64,000 bases of DNA from Druceiella hillmani. Lineage: Eukaryota > Arthropoda > Insecta > Lepidoptera > Hepialidae. The DNA lies in assembly GCA_039881145.1 (NCBI GenBank), contig JAYKKI010000052.1:15961501-16025500 (forward strand), read 5' to 3'. The position numbers and the translations under genes are program-made. Every line of letters begins with the position of its first letter. The stretch's first letter is position 1. Below, one piece after another: positions 44,001-57,688 of the stretch. The notes under the pieces are model-generated. The model made no database searches. It saw only the letters and a program-made list of their open reading frames with translations, and was not told the origin of the DNA.

Positions 44001-46415
44001 GTTGACAGTGATTTTGGCACTGATGTGTTTTTGCATCTTTCAATCAGTAACCAGTCTTCCTTTGTCCTCATAAGAAAACAAGCAAAATAATTAAATGGAA
44101 CCCACCCAAAACCATATTGAGGCTATAACTATATTATTTAGATATTCATATTTGTTGTTTCTCTTATGTGAGTTATCAGATGAGTTTAAGAATAAGTTAT
44201 TGGCTTATTTTATATTTCCTTATAGTTGTCTGGCATAGTAGTAGTGAAAGGATTTTTCACTCTTAATTTACATGTACTTCTAAGGGTTCATTTTCAGATA
44301 ACTAAGAAATTCATTTAACTCAATGATAATTAGTCTGATAAACAATGTTTATTTCTCAATAAATAGTTTTTTTCTAAGTTAATTATTTAAATGATCACGT
44401 GAAGAATTCTAGTGCACGAGGCGTTTGTGCATGTCATGAGGTGAAGAGAGACAGAATCAGCTTAAATATTACGGCGGACATGGAAACATGTTAAAATTCG
44501 TAATGATTTTAATTGTTGCAAACCGACTTCAAGAACAACTGACTTCAAGAAATATTTAATTCAAACTTAAGCTTTTATATTTTTTTGAAGAAATTGTATA
44601 TATGGAAAAATAGATCGTTTTAAGTTTAAGAAGACAAACGTAATAGGTTTTTAATTAAATGTAGTTGATTATCTCAGTACTACGTTCATATGTATGTGTG
44701 TATAATACTTGAATAATATTTTTCCTTAAGGTTAAAGGATCATACATTTTGTAACATATTCGTGTAATTAATGACTTCTTTTTTGTTAATAACTATGGTG
44801 CGAACTGTTAATGCCCATAAGTATGTTTTGTCATCAAATAAGTTACTCATCTCAACGGAAAGTTATTAATATCTAAATTCTTCACGTGAGCAGTGTGTAT
44901 GAGAGAAATAAAAATCAATGATATTTCTGTACTAGAGCAGAAAATCAAACACTTGACATTTGTCAATAATTTACACATATTTGTTTAAATCTAACTACAA
45001 GCACCGATAACTTTATTTTTTTGTATCTACAATTTCAATAAATTTAATTTTTTTATGAATAAAAGGAATAGAAAAATATATGTAAAAAATGATTCTAATT
45101 TTAATATAAATATCAAAACATAACCTCTACTTGAAGTAAAATGTCAATTTGACAGATGTAATACCGCTCTTTGATTCTTTTATCAACAATTACCTTTTTC
45201 ATGCGATACTGGGTAATTCTACTAATATCAGTTATCCGAAGGTTGAAAAATTGGCCCTTAACCATTAATACTTATTTAACTATTGTTTCTGCACTATTTC
45301 TATAATCTTCCATGACTTTTGTGAAGTTTTAAAAGAACAAATTGTTTTATTGTTCATTTATATAATTTAAAAAACTTAATCAAATAATAATATTATGTAT
45401 GGCCTTTGTAGTATTATATGTTAAGATTCAGCTGAAATTACATTAGAAGTATGGGATAATAAATTAATTTAAATTCACAAATGTACTAGTAAAGTTACTG
45501 ATACAGTTAAATATGACATCAAAATCAATTTGAGAGTAAGGATTTTTTGATTAATTATGACTACTATTTATGAGTAATAATTCTGTATTTATTACATATA
45601 AAAAATAATTTGATCTGTAAATTGAGTGTAAATTTTTTGTATGTAATCACAACATTGTAACGGTGAATTGTTAAGATAATTTTTTTAGAGATAATTAAAA
45701 AATTAATTCTTATGAAAAAGTTTTTATAAAACTTTTAAAAGAAAAATTGATGGATAAAGGAATATGTATCTGATGTACAATTCAAATTTCATGAGACGTT
45801 TCTTACAATTAATCAGTCATATTGTCACCACATATAAAACCTTTTTATAAACTTCATTCATGAGATTTCTAATTTCTTACAAGGTATATCACACAGCAGG
45901 ATGTTAAATCATCTAATATTTCTAAAATTTAGGTACACTCTGAATCAGTTTACATTTTACATGTTATGCAATGAACAAGTTTTGTAGGCGGTGGGTCAGC
46001 CGCCAATAAATGCATATTTTTGTGGGATAAGGGTGGTGACCTTGCAAGGTGGATATGCCGCCTACTAAATATCTAACATTTTCATTAATGCTGTTCTGTC
46101 ATATATTCTATCCTTTCCTCTGTTAGTGCGATTTAACTCGTATTGTTCGAATCGGTGAGGGTTGTCTGTAGTCGCTCTGATTTTCTTATAAGACCTATTT
46201 TTGCAAGATATGTGTGTTAAAGTATTAAGTACCTTTTCTGTGATTATTGCCAGAACGAATACTGTTTATGTTGCACGTTGTAGGTATTTTTACAAACTTT
46301 AGTTTAAAATTTGAATCGAATGTTCTCAGTAAATTTGATTGTTACTTCGATAGTTTAAACTATTTTCATTATTTTTAGTTCATTGTAACTAGATGCATTA
46401 AATATATATATATAA
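41065..46415. other. Gene-free stretch after TMEM185 (3' UTR and intergenic)
   Basis: It starts with the TMEM185 3' UTR; AATAAA hexamers at 41237-41242 and 41374-41379 are plausible polyadenylation signals. Beyond that I see no coding frame with a family signature. Small structured items: a hairpin gatctttatgg/ccataaagatc at 43115-43125/43133-43143, with an extra copy of 'gccataaagatct' at about 43043, and a GC-rich pair taggcgg ... ccgccta spanning 45985-46064 that might be the ends of an 80-bp element. Confidence 0.5.
41374..41379 (+). promoter_or_regulatory. Candidate polyadenylation signal of TMEM185
   Basis: AATAAA lies 310 bases after the stop codon; an earlier AATAAA is at 41237-41242. 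Either could end the transcript; the sequence does not decide. Confidence 0.4.
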
Positions 46416-46419
46416 ATAA

Positions 46420-47617
<1,198 letters not shown>

Positions 47618-48239
47618 TATATAAGTTATTATTTATAAGGCTCTTGTTATGTGAATCATATAATTTGATACTACATATTTGATATAAAACCAGATATAAA
47701 TTCATGGAAAGTTACTTTATTATCTAATTCTTATGGATTATTACTATTTTAATCCTTGTTATGTTAATGCAGTTATTTACTGCTTAATTTTTCAAGTTAC
47801 CATTATTTTAATTTTTTTTTATAACTTAAATTGTATTGCATCATATTTCTGTTACAATATTTTTGACTTCGAAATTAAATGAATTTGTGTTGTTTAAATG
47901 AAACAATTCTTGCAATGATTTATTTCATAAATGTGACATATGTTACAAAACGAAATTAATTATTAATTAAATTAAGTAAAGTCTGTATTGTAATTTTTTT
48001 GGGCAATATTTAAGTATTCTTCATTGTTTAGAAGGATAATAGGGAAATATTAGTTTAAAAAATATAGGAAAAATACAAATACGTACATTTTTCAAATAAC
48101 AAAGCTGATATCTATAACGTGAAAAATAAAATTTGTAAAAAACTAATATTTTCCTGTTATCTTTCTATCACTAGCCTAGATGATATAAGGCTTTACGTAT
48201 TAACAAATTCATAATTATTTTTGTAACGACCAATGCATC

Positions 48240-48650
48240 TATAAATATTGTCAAGCTACCAAAAAGCTATAAAAATGTATTGCGTAAATTATTAGACGGA
48301 GAGCGAAACAGATAGTAATCAGATGGTGGAAGGTTTGGAGAGTACGGTGGGTGAGGTAGCACACTTTCTCCAAGTGAAAGTGCTTTTTCACGCATTACCT
48401 TTGTTACATGGGATCGAGCATTGTCATGTGAAAAATAAACTTTGCTTTGATTTGAAGTATTGAGGCGACTTTGCAAAATTCTTCACAGTTAATCTTAGCT
48501 GTAATTGTACTGTTAGCGGGAAGGAGTTCCCAATGAATAACTCCATTTATACCCCACCATACACTCAAAAGTATCTTTTGTCCAATGTTTTTTTTGGTGT
48601 AGGTACACCTTTTTCTCCATCTCCTAACCAATGGCATTTACCTGAAAAAT
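48240..48650 (-). pseudogene. Mariner DD34D transposase fragment
   Basis: Two overlapping minus-strand frames give LLSVWWGINGVIHWELLPAN, then VYFSHDNARSHVTKVMREKA and HPPYSPNLPPSDYYLFRS. The Asp of HDNA and the Asp of PPSD are separated by 34 residues, the mariner spacing. A frameshift lies between 48404 and 48476. The N-terminal half is absent and no terminal repeats were found. The wording differs from copies A and B, so it is a different mariner family. Confidence 0.8.
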
Positions 48651-49425
48651 TAACATAAGCATAACATATACTTTAGCCACTTATTGGTATGATGGGAACA
48701 CATTAGCTTTCCTCTGAAGTTGAAGAGGTGTTAACTCATGTGGTAGCCAAATGGAATATTTCCACTACTTTCTTAAAGCGTGAAGTTGCTTTTCCACTGC
48801 AGTATGAGAGCATGAAAGTAGCTCTGGCATTAATTAATAACATAATATGTATATATAAATCTGAAGTTACAAGATATGACGAAGGGTTGACACATTTTAT
48901 TAATTTATTCTTATATATAGTTTTTGATGCAACATTTGTACATAGGGTATCCACCCTAAGGTATCCATCTTAAGGTTACAAGAGCAATCTCTTCCATTCA
49001 ACGACCGCCAAGAAGTGTAATTAATTAAATTAATTAGTTCTGAGGTAAATTGTAAAACATGTTATTACAATTTTGATAAAAAAATTTTTTAAATAAAATT
49101 CAAAAAAGGGTAAAAGACTATAAAGCCTATATATAAGTGTAATTAGATGAGATATTTTATTTATTTAGAGAAATCAATTATTACAACTTATTGGCAATAA
49201 AATTTACTTTCAGAGTATAATTTGGTAAACGAGTTGATACCAAACAGTTTAAGTAATTCACGTCTATTATTTATTCAATGGGGCTGTACTGGAATGGGAC
49301 ATAGGATTGATGTTGAGAGGTTTAAATGGTTAATTTTCTTAATAATCTATCTCATTTATAGCTTTTTGGTAGATTAATAATATTCATAAACATTCTTTAT
49401 TGCAGAGACCATGCAAGATTTTATT

Positions 49426-49440
49426 GGTGCCATCTGATGG
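49426..49440 (-). promoter_or_regulatory. CTCF-consensus-like site (one mismatch)
   Basis: The minus strand reads CCATCAGATGGCACC, 14 of 15 positions of CCASYAGRKGGCRSY. The surrounding 'taataaacttttggtta' resembles 'aataaactctcggtta' at about 30712, so the two may descend from the same dispersed repeat rather than being independent regulatory sites. Confidence 0.25.
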
Positions 49441-49868
49441 TAAGTTAATAAACTTTTGGTTATATTGCTGTCATTTTCTTGTATGAAGTCCCCCCTATTG
49501 TACATATTGTAATCATTCAAAATTATTTATAAGGGCCTAAATAGGGCATAATGTGTTGAATAAAAGCAGTTTAATATTTCATAAAAACAATTAGTGTTAA
49601 TTTTTCAAAAATCGGACTTCGTGTTCATTCGTAAAATAATCTCTTTATATTCAGGGACTTTTATTGATTTCTCTTGATAACTAATGCACTGTTATTGACA
49701 AACATGTAACCAAATTCTTATTTTTATATCATTTCAAGTGGTGTCTATATTTCTTGCATGGTTCTTATGAGCAAAACGGAAAATTCATCAACTTTCCAAA
49801 AATCCCATAAAATTCATCAACTTCCCCCCTTAAAATCCCAACAGACAAAATAAATAATTAACAGACAA

Positions 49869-49910
49869 AATAAATGTCCCAGCAGGATTCATCCTGCTGG
49901 GACATTTATT
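49869..49910. repeat. Perfect 20-bp hairpin with 2-base loop
   Basis: aataaatgtcccagcaggat (49869-49888) is followed after TC by its exact complement (49891-49910). Outside it, 'aacagacaaaataaat' occurs twice on the left (about 49842 and 49860) and once inverted on the right ('atttattttgtctgtt', to about 49930). It may be a recent fold-back or a template-switch event. Confidence 0.9.
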
Positions 49911-50045
49911 ATACATTTATTTTGTCTGTTATCTGTTGCTTAGTAATTTATACAGTTATCCAAGTTGTTTATGTAATATTTTTTATGTTTGCTGTTGATA
50001 TATTTGTTACTAACGTTATATTCCCTTTAATGGAAATAGCATACA

Positions 50046-50457
50046 GAAAATAGTGAAATTTTCCCTGGAAAATTGTGTAAGATTTAAATATTCAAAGAAG
50101 TCATAAAATAACAAAATAGCTATTTACTGAAAATAGTAAAATTTTCCCTGGAAAATTGTGTAAGATTTAAATATTCAAAGAAGTCGTAAAATAAGAAAAT
50201 AGCTATTTACTGAAAATAGTAAAATTTTCCCTGGAAAATTGTGTAAGATTTAAATATTCAAAGAAGTCGTAAAATAACAAAATAGCTATTTACTGAAAAT
50301 AGTAAAATTTTCCCTGGAAAATTGTGTAAGATTTAAATATTCAAAGAAGTCGTAAAATAACAAAATAGCTATTTACTGAAAATAGTAAAATTTTCCTGGA
50401 AAATTGTGTAAGATTTAAATATTCAAAGAAGTCATAAAATAACAAAATAGCTATTTT
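50046..50457. repeat. 83-bp minisatellite, five copies
   Basis: The block attttccctggaaaattgtg and following bases to 'aaaatagctatttactgaaa' repeats with a strict 83-base period, with starts at 50058, 50141, 50224, 50307 and 50390. Copies are nearly identical (cat/cgt, aac/aag changes; one C lost in the last), indicating recent expansion. Confidence 0.95.
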
Positions 50458-51199
50458 CTTATTTATGAAATGATTTTCCTAATGTATTTTTTAAACCTAA
50501 AATATTACAAAAGCATTTTTCAATAGAAATTATATGTTTCCAAAAATCTTAGTTACTCTTTACCAATTATTTTTGCTGAGCCAAATTATATTAATTATAT
50601 TATCACAATTTATATAATTTAGATTTTTATCTGTTACATATTGTTTATGACAATTTACGTAATTGATTTTGTAAAAGTTTGATGAAAGCAAATATGAAGC
50701 AGTTCTAGCTCTTCTATATGACTACAACTACATAATCAATAAACCAAGTATCTATTACACTTGTTGATGGAAACGCAAAAATGTTTCATCACGGTGTCTT
50801 ATTATGTTTATGCTAGTAGTACGATCGATCGCAGAAACAATTTAGATATTTGTTTCATTTCCATTGTTTAACTTTAAATATTATGTTAAATGTTATCAAT
50901 AAATGTAATAATACACAATAAATTCTTTTGTTAAATAATTAGTTTTTCATTACGCTCAGGTGTATCATAATGTCACCCTGCTATTGCTTTGTAAGTAATT
51001 ATGGTTTATAAACAGATAGTATAAGTATATTTTAAAGTTATTTCAAAATAAAAAAAACAAATATTTATCAAATGGAACAAGTCTCTTGTAAAGCGCAGAG
51101 TTAAGAGACCAACACAAGTATGCGAAAAACAATAGTTACAAAGTATGCGAAAAACAATTGTTAGATTAATTAAAATTGGTGTCTAATGGAATTATAATT

Positions 51200-52005
51200 A
51201 TTGTTGAATATATTTGGTGTTAGTTGTTAGTTGTAGAAATTTATTATCCACAATTAAATGAAACTACGTGATGTCATATTATTTCTACTTTATTTAAATT
51301 CTTTACCACAACCTAAGTTTCGTTGTATTACGACATCTTCAGGTGGGCAATTAGCAAAGATTACCTATTAAAAACTTGGAACAGCATTTATTTATTACAC
51401 AAAACAATAGCGGAAGCCGGGTTTCCCACTGCTTACGTTAGTGAGTTTACTGTAGGGGAGCGGTATACTTTATTATACTTTTGAAAGTTATACGAAATAC
51501 AAGTATTTTAGTGCGGGTAATAAATTAAATTGATGTTATTCTATGAGGTTATACAATGCAAATGTTCTGGTGTATGTAATCAAATTATATGGATATGTAA
51601 TAAAATTAAAGGGATATTATTCACAGTAATATATTTATACCACAGCAGGGGTATCTGATTGTTAGAACAAGGTTATACACCTATTTAAACTAGACGATAT
51701 TAAGTATGGGTGATGATATTATATTTAAGTTCTTCTATTAATATATTAAGGTTGGTGTCTCTTTATGTTTGTTTATTTCTAATGTTTCTAGGATATTGAG
51801 TTTATTGCCTTTTGTATTTATTTGTAATATATAGGGAGCATAGTCGGTATGATGGAGATGGTTATTCAAAGAGATGGTTGGAAAAGTGAGAAAAGTGGAT
51901 GGATGGTTTGTTATTTCGCTAGCTAAAAATGTGTTCTTTATATCTGGTGGGGTACCAGTTCACACATTACGTACTTTAATTTAATTGTGAATAATTAATA
52001 TTCAT
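51200..52005 (-). mobile_element. Penelope-like retroelement fragment
   Basis: Read on the minus strand, 51960-51720 gives a broken but continuous stretch with THFLASEITNHP, HTDYAPYILQINTKGNKLN and ILETLEINKHKETP. This resembles the C-terminal GIY-YIG-linked region of Penelope-like polyproteins as I remember them ('H...LE.LEI..HK...'). It is followed by the repeat 'ggttgtggtaaagaatttaa'-type sequence (51345-51206, plus-strand complement), which is the same as the 3340-3583 insertion. The other edge (51970-52000, tttaatttaattgtg) also matches that insertion. No intact reverse transcriptase domain is present. Confidence 0.5.
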
Positions 52006-52239
52006 AATTTAATAATTATAGAAGAGAAACAATTATATGCTAGAGTTTATTATGACATAAAAATCTTGTCAAATACGAGTAGAACTTCCAGTAAGAGAGT
52101 AAAACTGTACATACTTGGATACATATAAAAATTTAAAAAATTTATGGGCACAGCGTTTCTGTTAAATTATTTACAATCCTTAATATCTTGCACAGATGTA
52201 AAAATACTGTGACTTTCCCAAAAAACGATAAAAAATCTA

Positions 52240-52680
52240 GGATTGTCGCTATAATTTTCCTGTTATATTCTAGTCAGGTTGAACCAACATTGCCTTTTCA
52301 TAATTTTTGGTTCAGTAGTTTCGGAAATAAGCGATGTGAGAGGGGGGAAATATATTCTATTATATTTTAGTTGACATCTCTGAGGGTATGAAACGTTAAC
52401 CACTTAAAAAAGGATAACATTCTGAATTCTTTTTAATTAGTGCTTTCAAACGATACCCCCACATGACGTATAACATAAAAAAAATTTTGTTTTTGGTTAC
52501 TTACTCACGTCTCTAAAATAATCATATAAATTTTTTGAACTGTCGTTTAATATGATGTTTTACTATGCCAAAATTCACATTGAGCAATTTCTGAGGAAAT
52601 CACCTATAACAGTAGACAGATAGATCCATGAATTATTATGTAAAGGTTTCGTTTTGAGGTGCAGAACCTTAATACAGATT
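52240..52680 (+). repeat. Diverged dispersed repeat copy
   Basis: It contains 'tttttggttcagtagtttcgg', 'aaacgataccccca', 'tgccaaaattcacattgagc' and 'gtagacagatagatcc' in an order also seen at 54280-54670 and, partly, at 265-400. It looks like an old LINE/SINE 3' region. No coding frame. Confidence 0.45.
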
Positions 52681-53093
52681 ATTTTCTTCTCTATTGATTG
52701 TGATGCTTTCGACGGAGCAGTGATGTAACCTGCCTAAGAATGTCTCGCCATCTCTCTGTGCTTGTCATCAGTTTGGATTGCAAGGAGCCGTACTAGAAAA
52801 AGAACACTAGGTTTGATCTGGTCGGTACACCAGATTAAATCATTTTTAAGAAAGCATGGCAACGCTGTGATTTTATATATAACTGTGATTTTAAATTGCT
52901 CCCATGTTGATGATAATACAGTTTTATACGCCGTAACATAGATTGAACAAATGTAGAGGAAGCTAAACATTTTTGGAACAACAATTAATGTGAATTTTAT
53001 TTTGATTATCTCATTAGCTCGAAATTGGTGTTGTAAACAAAAAATGTCACACATGGGTAGAACTGGTAGGTTCTGTTCACATTTAAGTACTTA

Positions 53094-54133
53094 CGAGGGG
53101 GTGTTTAAGTTCGCGGAATGGAAAGGTAGGCCATTAGTAAATGTGATTAACGGAATGATAGCTAGTTAAGTAACTCATTATTAGTATAAATAGCAAGTTT
53201 GATCATAATCAGATCATTAGTTTTTGAACTATCGTCGAACAAACAACTCAATCTGGAAGAAAGTCTGAACTATGGAAAAAATTGAGTACTGCACCGTTAT
53301 AAAGTTCCTTACCAAGCAAGGAAAGTCGGTTCAAACCATATTGAAAGAGATGGCATCCGTTTACGGGGACTGTTGCCCGAGTAAAATCATGGTTTACAAG
53401 TGGCATAATCTCTTTAAACAGGGTAGAGGCTCACTTGGAGAAGACCCAAGCTTTTGGACCTTTGTAGTGAAGACAAGGATGGACTATTGAGTCGAATTGT
53501 TTCTGGAGACGAAACTTGGGTTTATCATTATGAACCTGAGTCCAAACAAGACTCAATGCAGTGGCACAAAAAAGGCACACCACCACCCAAGAAGTTTAAG
53601 GTGTCACAGTTGGCTGGAAAAATCATGGCTACGGTCTTTTGGGATTCAGAAGGGATCCTGTTGACGGATTATAAAGATAAAGGTGTTTCCATAACCGGAG
53701 AATACTATGCGTCAATTCTAGAGAGGATGAAAGAAGCAATCAAAGAAAAAAGAAGGGGAAAATTGACTTTTGCACTACAACGCGCCCGTTCATACGAGCC
53801 GCGTTGTGCTGGCCGCCCTGCACAAGGTGGGCTTCAATATTTTGGAACACCCATCCTACAGTCCTGACCTGGCTCCCAGTGATTATTATTTGGTCCCAAA
53901 CCTTCAAAACAGAACTTTGTGGAAAGAAGTTTTCAAGCGATGAAGAAGTGAAGGACGCAGTTTCAGCTTTATTTTTCGGGCAAAGACGAAACATTTTTTT
54001 ACATAATAAGCTAATAGAAAGATGTGAAAAATGTATTAGGGTAGCAGGTGAATGTATTGAAAAAGAAAAATAATTTTGTATTTTTATTCTCACTCCTTAT
54101 CCTCCATTCCGCGAACTTAAAAACGCCTCCTCG
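53094..54133 (+). mobile_element. Mariner-family transposon copy B (internally deleted)
   Basis: Inverted ends 'aagttcgcggaatgga' near 53105 and 'tccattccgcgaactt' near 54103 lie in a 1,040-bp element flanked by TA (53092-53093, 54134-54135). The plus strand starts MEKIEYCTVIKFLTKQGKSV (53272) and runs through the first helix-turn-helix to LGEDP. It then jumps to LDLCSEDKDGLLSRIVSGDE; copy A still has the roughly 60 intervening codons. HYEPESKQDSMQWHKKG and FWDSEGILLTDYKDKG follow. The second catalytic block reads HYNAPVHTS: the Asp codon is TAC (53776-53778), so the enzyme is dead. HPSYSPDLAPSDYYL near 53850 keeps the third Asp, after a frameshift around 53765. The tail runs to about 54073. 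Confidence 0.88.
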
Positions 54134-54279
54134 TATAAATATTTAAGGATACGAAGTATTTCTATGAAACTATTTACAAATATTAATTTTGTACAATGTA
54201 TTACTACTATATCTTTCAAAGGCGTTAAAACATGGTGCATACTAGACAAATTATAAGATTTAACATAATGGCTATAGTT

Positions 54280-54670
54280 TTCTTACAGTCTTTGTATAGG
54301 ATTTTGAAAGTCCTATTTTTTCATAATTTTGGGTTAAAAAATAAGGGGGAGAACTATATTTTTTGCTTATTTTTCAGTATCGCTCTGAAGATATCTATCT
54401 AAAATTATGAATAAATATTTTTGAAGCCTTTATTATTAACCTTTTAAACGATATCCCTCACTATACACGGAAATAAAAAAAGTTTGTTTCTACTAATTTT
54501 TCCAAATTATTTTGAGTGTTAAATAACTAGATACGTGTGGGTTAACATATTTTATTCATATGCCAAATTTCAAGTTTCTATATCAAGTGGTGTCTCAGAA
54601 AGAAGGTTGTGAAAGACAGACAGGCAGACATGTAATTTTATCAGCCTTTTTTTTAATGGTATGAATGTCT
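54280..54670 (+). repeat. Dispersed repeat copy with GACAGACAGG tail
   Basis: It directly follows mariner copy B. It contains 'cgatatccctcac', 'tgccaaatttcaagtttcta', 'aaagacagacaggcagacatg' and 'ggtatgaatgt', the same order as 52240-52680. Probably a truncated LINE or SINE 3' end. Confidence 0.45.
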
Positions 54671-55254
54671 AACTAACAGTAATTCAGAATCAGGTATTTT
54701 ACTACTTATAAGATATTATTAGCATTGATTAAAGTCTATAATACCTGTTCACAGCACTGTGAATCTTCACGTCGCAACAATTTTGAGTTATTCTGCTTCG
54801 TGTAAATAGCTTAATGTAATTTTATTTCAAAACTACCTTATTAAATAGTTATGTCTACTCTTTAGCACAATTCGTAGCTAGCCCTATTTACATTTGGTGC
54901 CACTTCTATTTTTACACTGAATTCTGTTTATTTTTGATAACAATTATTTCAGATTGTCTTCCTGAAGTATATACTCTTAGCCCATTAAACTTTTGTTACG
55001 GCACTGCTTTTATGTGAATATTATTGCATACATTATTTTAATACAACTTTCGAATGTCTTCCTGTCTTGCTTGTAAGCGTCTTCTGTAGTCTGGTTTAGC
55101 TCCCGAAAATAGTAATTGTGCTGTGAGAAAATTTATCTATGAAATGGATGAAGGGAATACATATGTAACTAAGAAATATGAAGTAATGTTGATTGAAATA
55201 ATTATATTTATCCAATTTTAATTAACAATTTAAGGTTAAAAATTAAATGTACTT

Positions 55255-55530
55255 CAGCATCTGAGGAATAATACTTGTGTTTGAAGAATACTTGTGTTTG
55301 CATAAAAATTGTCACTCAGGAAGAAGGCAGTCTGAGTGTTATGGCACTAACGTAAGACTAAAATGGCATATTAGAAAGAAAATTTTGTTACATTTGGGTT
55401 AGAAGTTTATGTTAAAACATGTAAATATGAATGTTATTTTTATTTCATTGTGGAATTAATTATACATCCTATTATCCACTAATATTATAAATGTGAAAGC
55501 ACTTTTCACACATAGGTTATCATTTGTTTC
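55255..55530. repeat. Dispersed direct repeat, copy 1
   Basis: It shares with 56805-57035, in the same orientation, the blocks 'ttgtgtttgaagaat', 'aaaatggcata.tagaaag', 'tttgggttagaagtt', 'aaaacatgtaaatatg' and 'cctattatccac', then 'tgaaagcacttttca'. Small indels separate them. The element type is unknown; the 'aatattataaatgtgaaag' word occurs in common insect repeats. Confidence 0.65.
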
Positions 55531-56804
55531 TTTCTTTGCGTGAAATATGAAAACCACGAAAAGCAAGTTTGTCTGTTACTTAACTATTTCTAAATAGTTG
55601 GATAGATTTTTTTGATCGTTTCTTGGATATTTTGATGGATTGAACGTTACGATGGTTTGAATATTGAGATAAAACGTGGCATAAAACCAATTCATGTTTC
55701 TAATTAATGTATAAGAAACTCTTTAACATGAGAAATAGCATAATTCTTTTAGGATGAAACTCTGTTTTATGATATTCAATAATAAAAATTTAGTACCATA
55801 ATGTGTCAATAACTGGCCCGATATGTGTTAAAATAGTTGTTCACTTGTTCCGTGAAACCAAAATTTGCATATGAATCTTGGCTCCTATTAAAATGGTTTT
55901 TCGTTTGTTCCGTGAAACCAAAATTTGCATGTAATGTAGTGATATCCACATCTTAAAGGCATTTTTGGGATAAAAATAATCTTTATCTTAACTTTAACTC
56001 TAAACTCAATTGTTTTGACCGTTTAGACAATTTCTGTTCTTTGGTTCTTAAACTGACGCTCTTGTTTTTTACTGCTTGAGCATGGATATTGAATTTCAGG
56101 TTTCTTATTGATTATTCACTCAAGATAAAACCCAGTTTAATTTTCCAAAAATATTTAGTGGGGAATTTCACGCTCCAAATGATTGTCCATAATTTAGTTT
56201 TTCATTAGTTACTGTTTAATTTAGAAGAACTTAAAAGTTAATACTAAAGCAAAATGTAGTATTCAAATTTATATGTAAATACCAAATGCATGTTGCTTTA
56301 GTACTGCTCCAGTCAGTTCTTGCTTATTTTTAGGTTGAATTGTAAAACTTCCTCAATAAAAAATAAATAAGTTCTATGCAATTGGAATTCATAGAATTAT
56401 TATGATCTTTTCAAATCCAAAGATATAAAAAAATTACTTAATATTTTGCCAATAGGATTTAAAAATGGAAAATGTAAAAAAAATATTAAAAATAGGAGCA
56501 CAATTTCACTTTAAAAGACCTATTTTATAACATCCGACTTGACAGAGTACACGAAAAACAATTTCCATTATTAAAATATTAAAAAAAATTCTTTTGTTCT
56601 GCATATAAATTGAGATTACTTTGAAAACAAAAATTTATAAGAATTTATTTGCAAAATTTTATGCATATAGGACTGAAACTGTAGAAACTGTAATGTTGTT
56701 ACAGAGAGACGGCCAGACATAACGAAATAATCTCAGTACAAAATTGTCCCACTCAAGAATTTTGAGAAGCTTAAATTTAATGAAAACCCATTTATAGTTA
56801 ATAT

Positions 56805-57035
56805 CAATTGAAATCGGAAGAATAATAGTTGTGTTTGAAGAATTGTTTGCATAAAAATATTCACGCAGAAAGTTTATGAAAAGTTTATGAAAGACAGTCT
56901 ATGAAAATAATGTAAGAGTAAAATGGCATAATAGAAAGAAAATTTTGTTTTTTATTTGGGTTAGAAGTTTTATATTAAAACATGTAAATATGTAAAATAT
57001 ATATCCTATTATCCACAAGGTGAAAGCACTTTTCA
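56805..57035. repeat. Dispersed direct repeat, copy 2
   Basis: Second copy of the repeat at 55255-55530, about 1.55 kb downstream. It lacks the 'taatattataaatg' block between 'attatccac' and 'gtgaaagcac' that copy 1 has, so copy 2 carries a deletion there or copy 1 an insertion. Confidence 0.65.
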
Positions 57036-57688
57036 ATCAATCCCAATTCTTCGAACACATAATGAAATAAAAACCCAATCAAATAACATTGAACCTTATA
57101 TTGAATGTCAAGAATCTACTGAACACAAGGTTAAGGTTACATACGCTGTAGGCATATAATTTATTCAAATTGCCTTCTGCCTTCTTTAAATGGGACAATG
57201 TCTAATACATTTCCGATATATATCTAATTACCATTAATGGCATAAATTTGACCCAGTTTTTGAAGGTTAAGGTGGTCCTGCAGAGCTTTATAGGCCATTG
57301 CCGTGTCAAGTGTACAAATCAAGCTACAAGCACATTTAGTGATAATAACGTATTAGTAGGCTAGGTGACTGGTACGGCTGGTACCTGATATTGATTTTTA
57401 TTGTGTCAAACTTTTGTTTCAGCTGTTCGCTTTTTGACTAACTGTTTGGTTCTGGTGTGCTTTGTCATAATTCGACTTTAAGTCATGACACAGACAAGTT
57501 TCGGTGGTGGGGTGCTGTACGAAGGCGATTTCGTTGTATTGATATTAGTTATAGACCAGTTATTTTCATTAAATATAGTTGTAAATAGTTTAACTAGAAT
57601 TTGACCAATAAAAAAATATTTTTAACCAAAAATATTAAATTTGGCATGAATCGTATGAATTGTACAACGTAACTGAATTTTATTCATC

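Noticed and set aside
45985..46064. 80-bp miniature element with taggcgg/ccgccta ends
   Set aside because: The inverted match is only 7 bases with no clear target duplication; too weak to list as an element.
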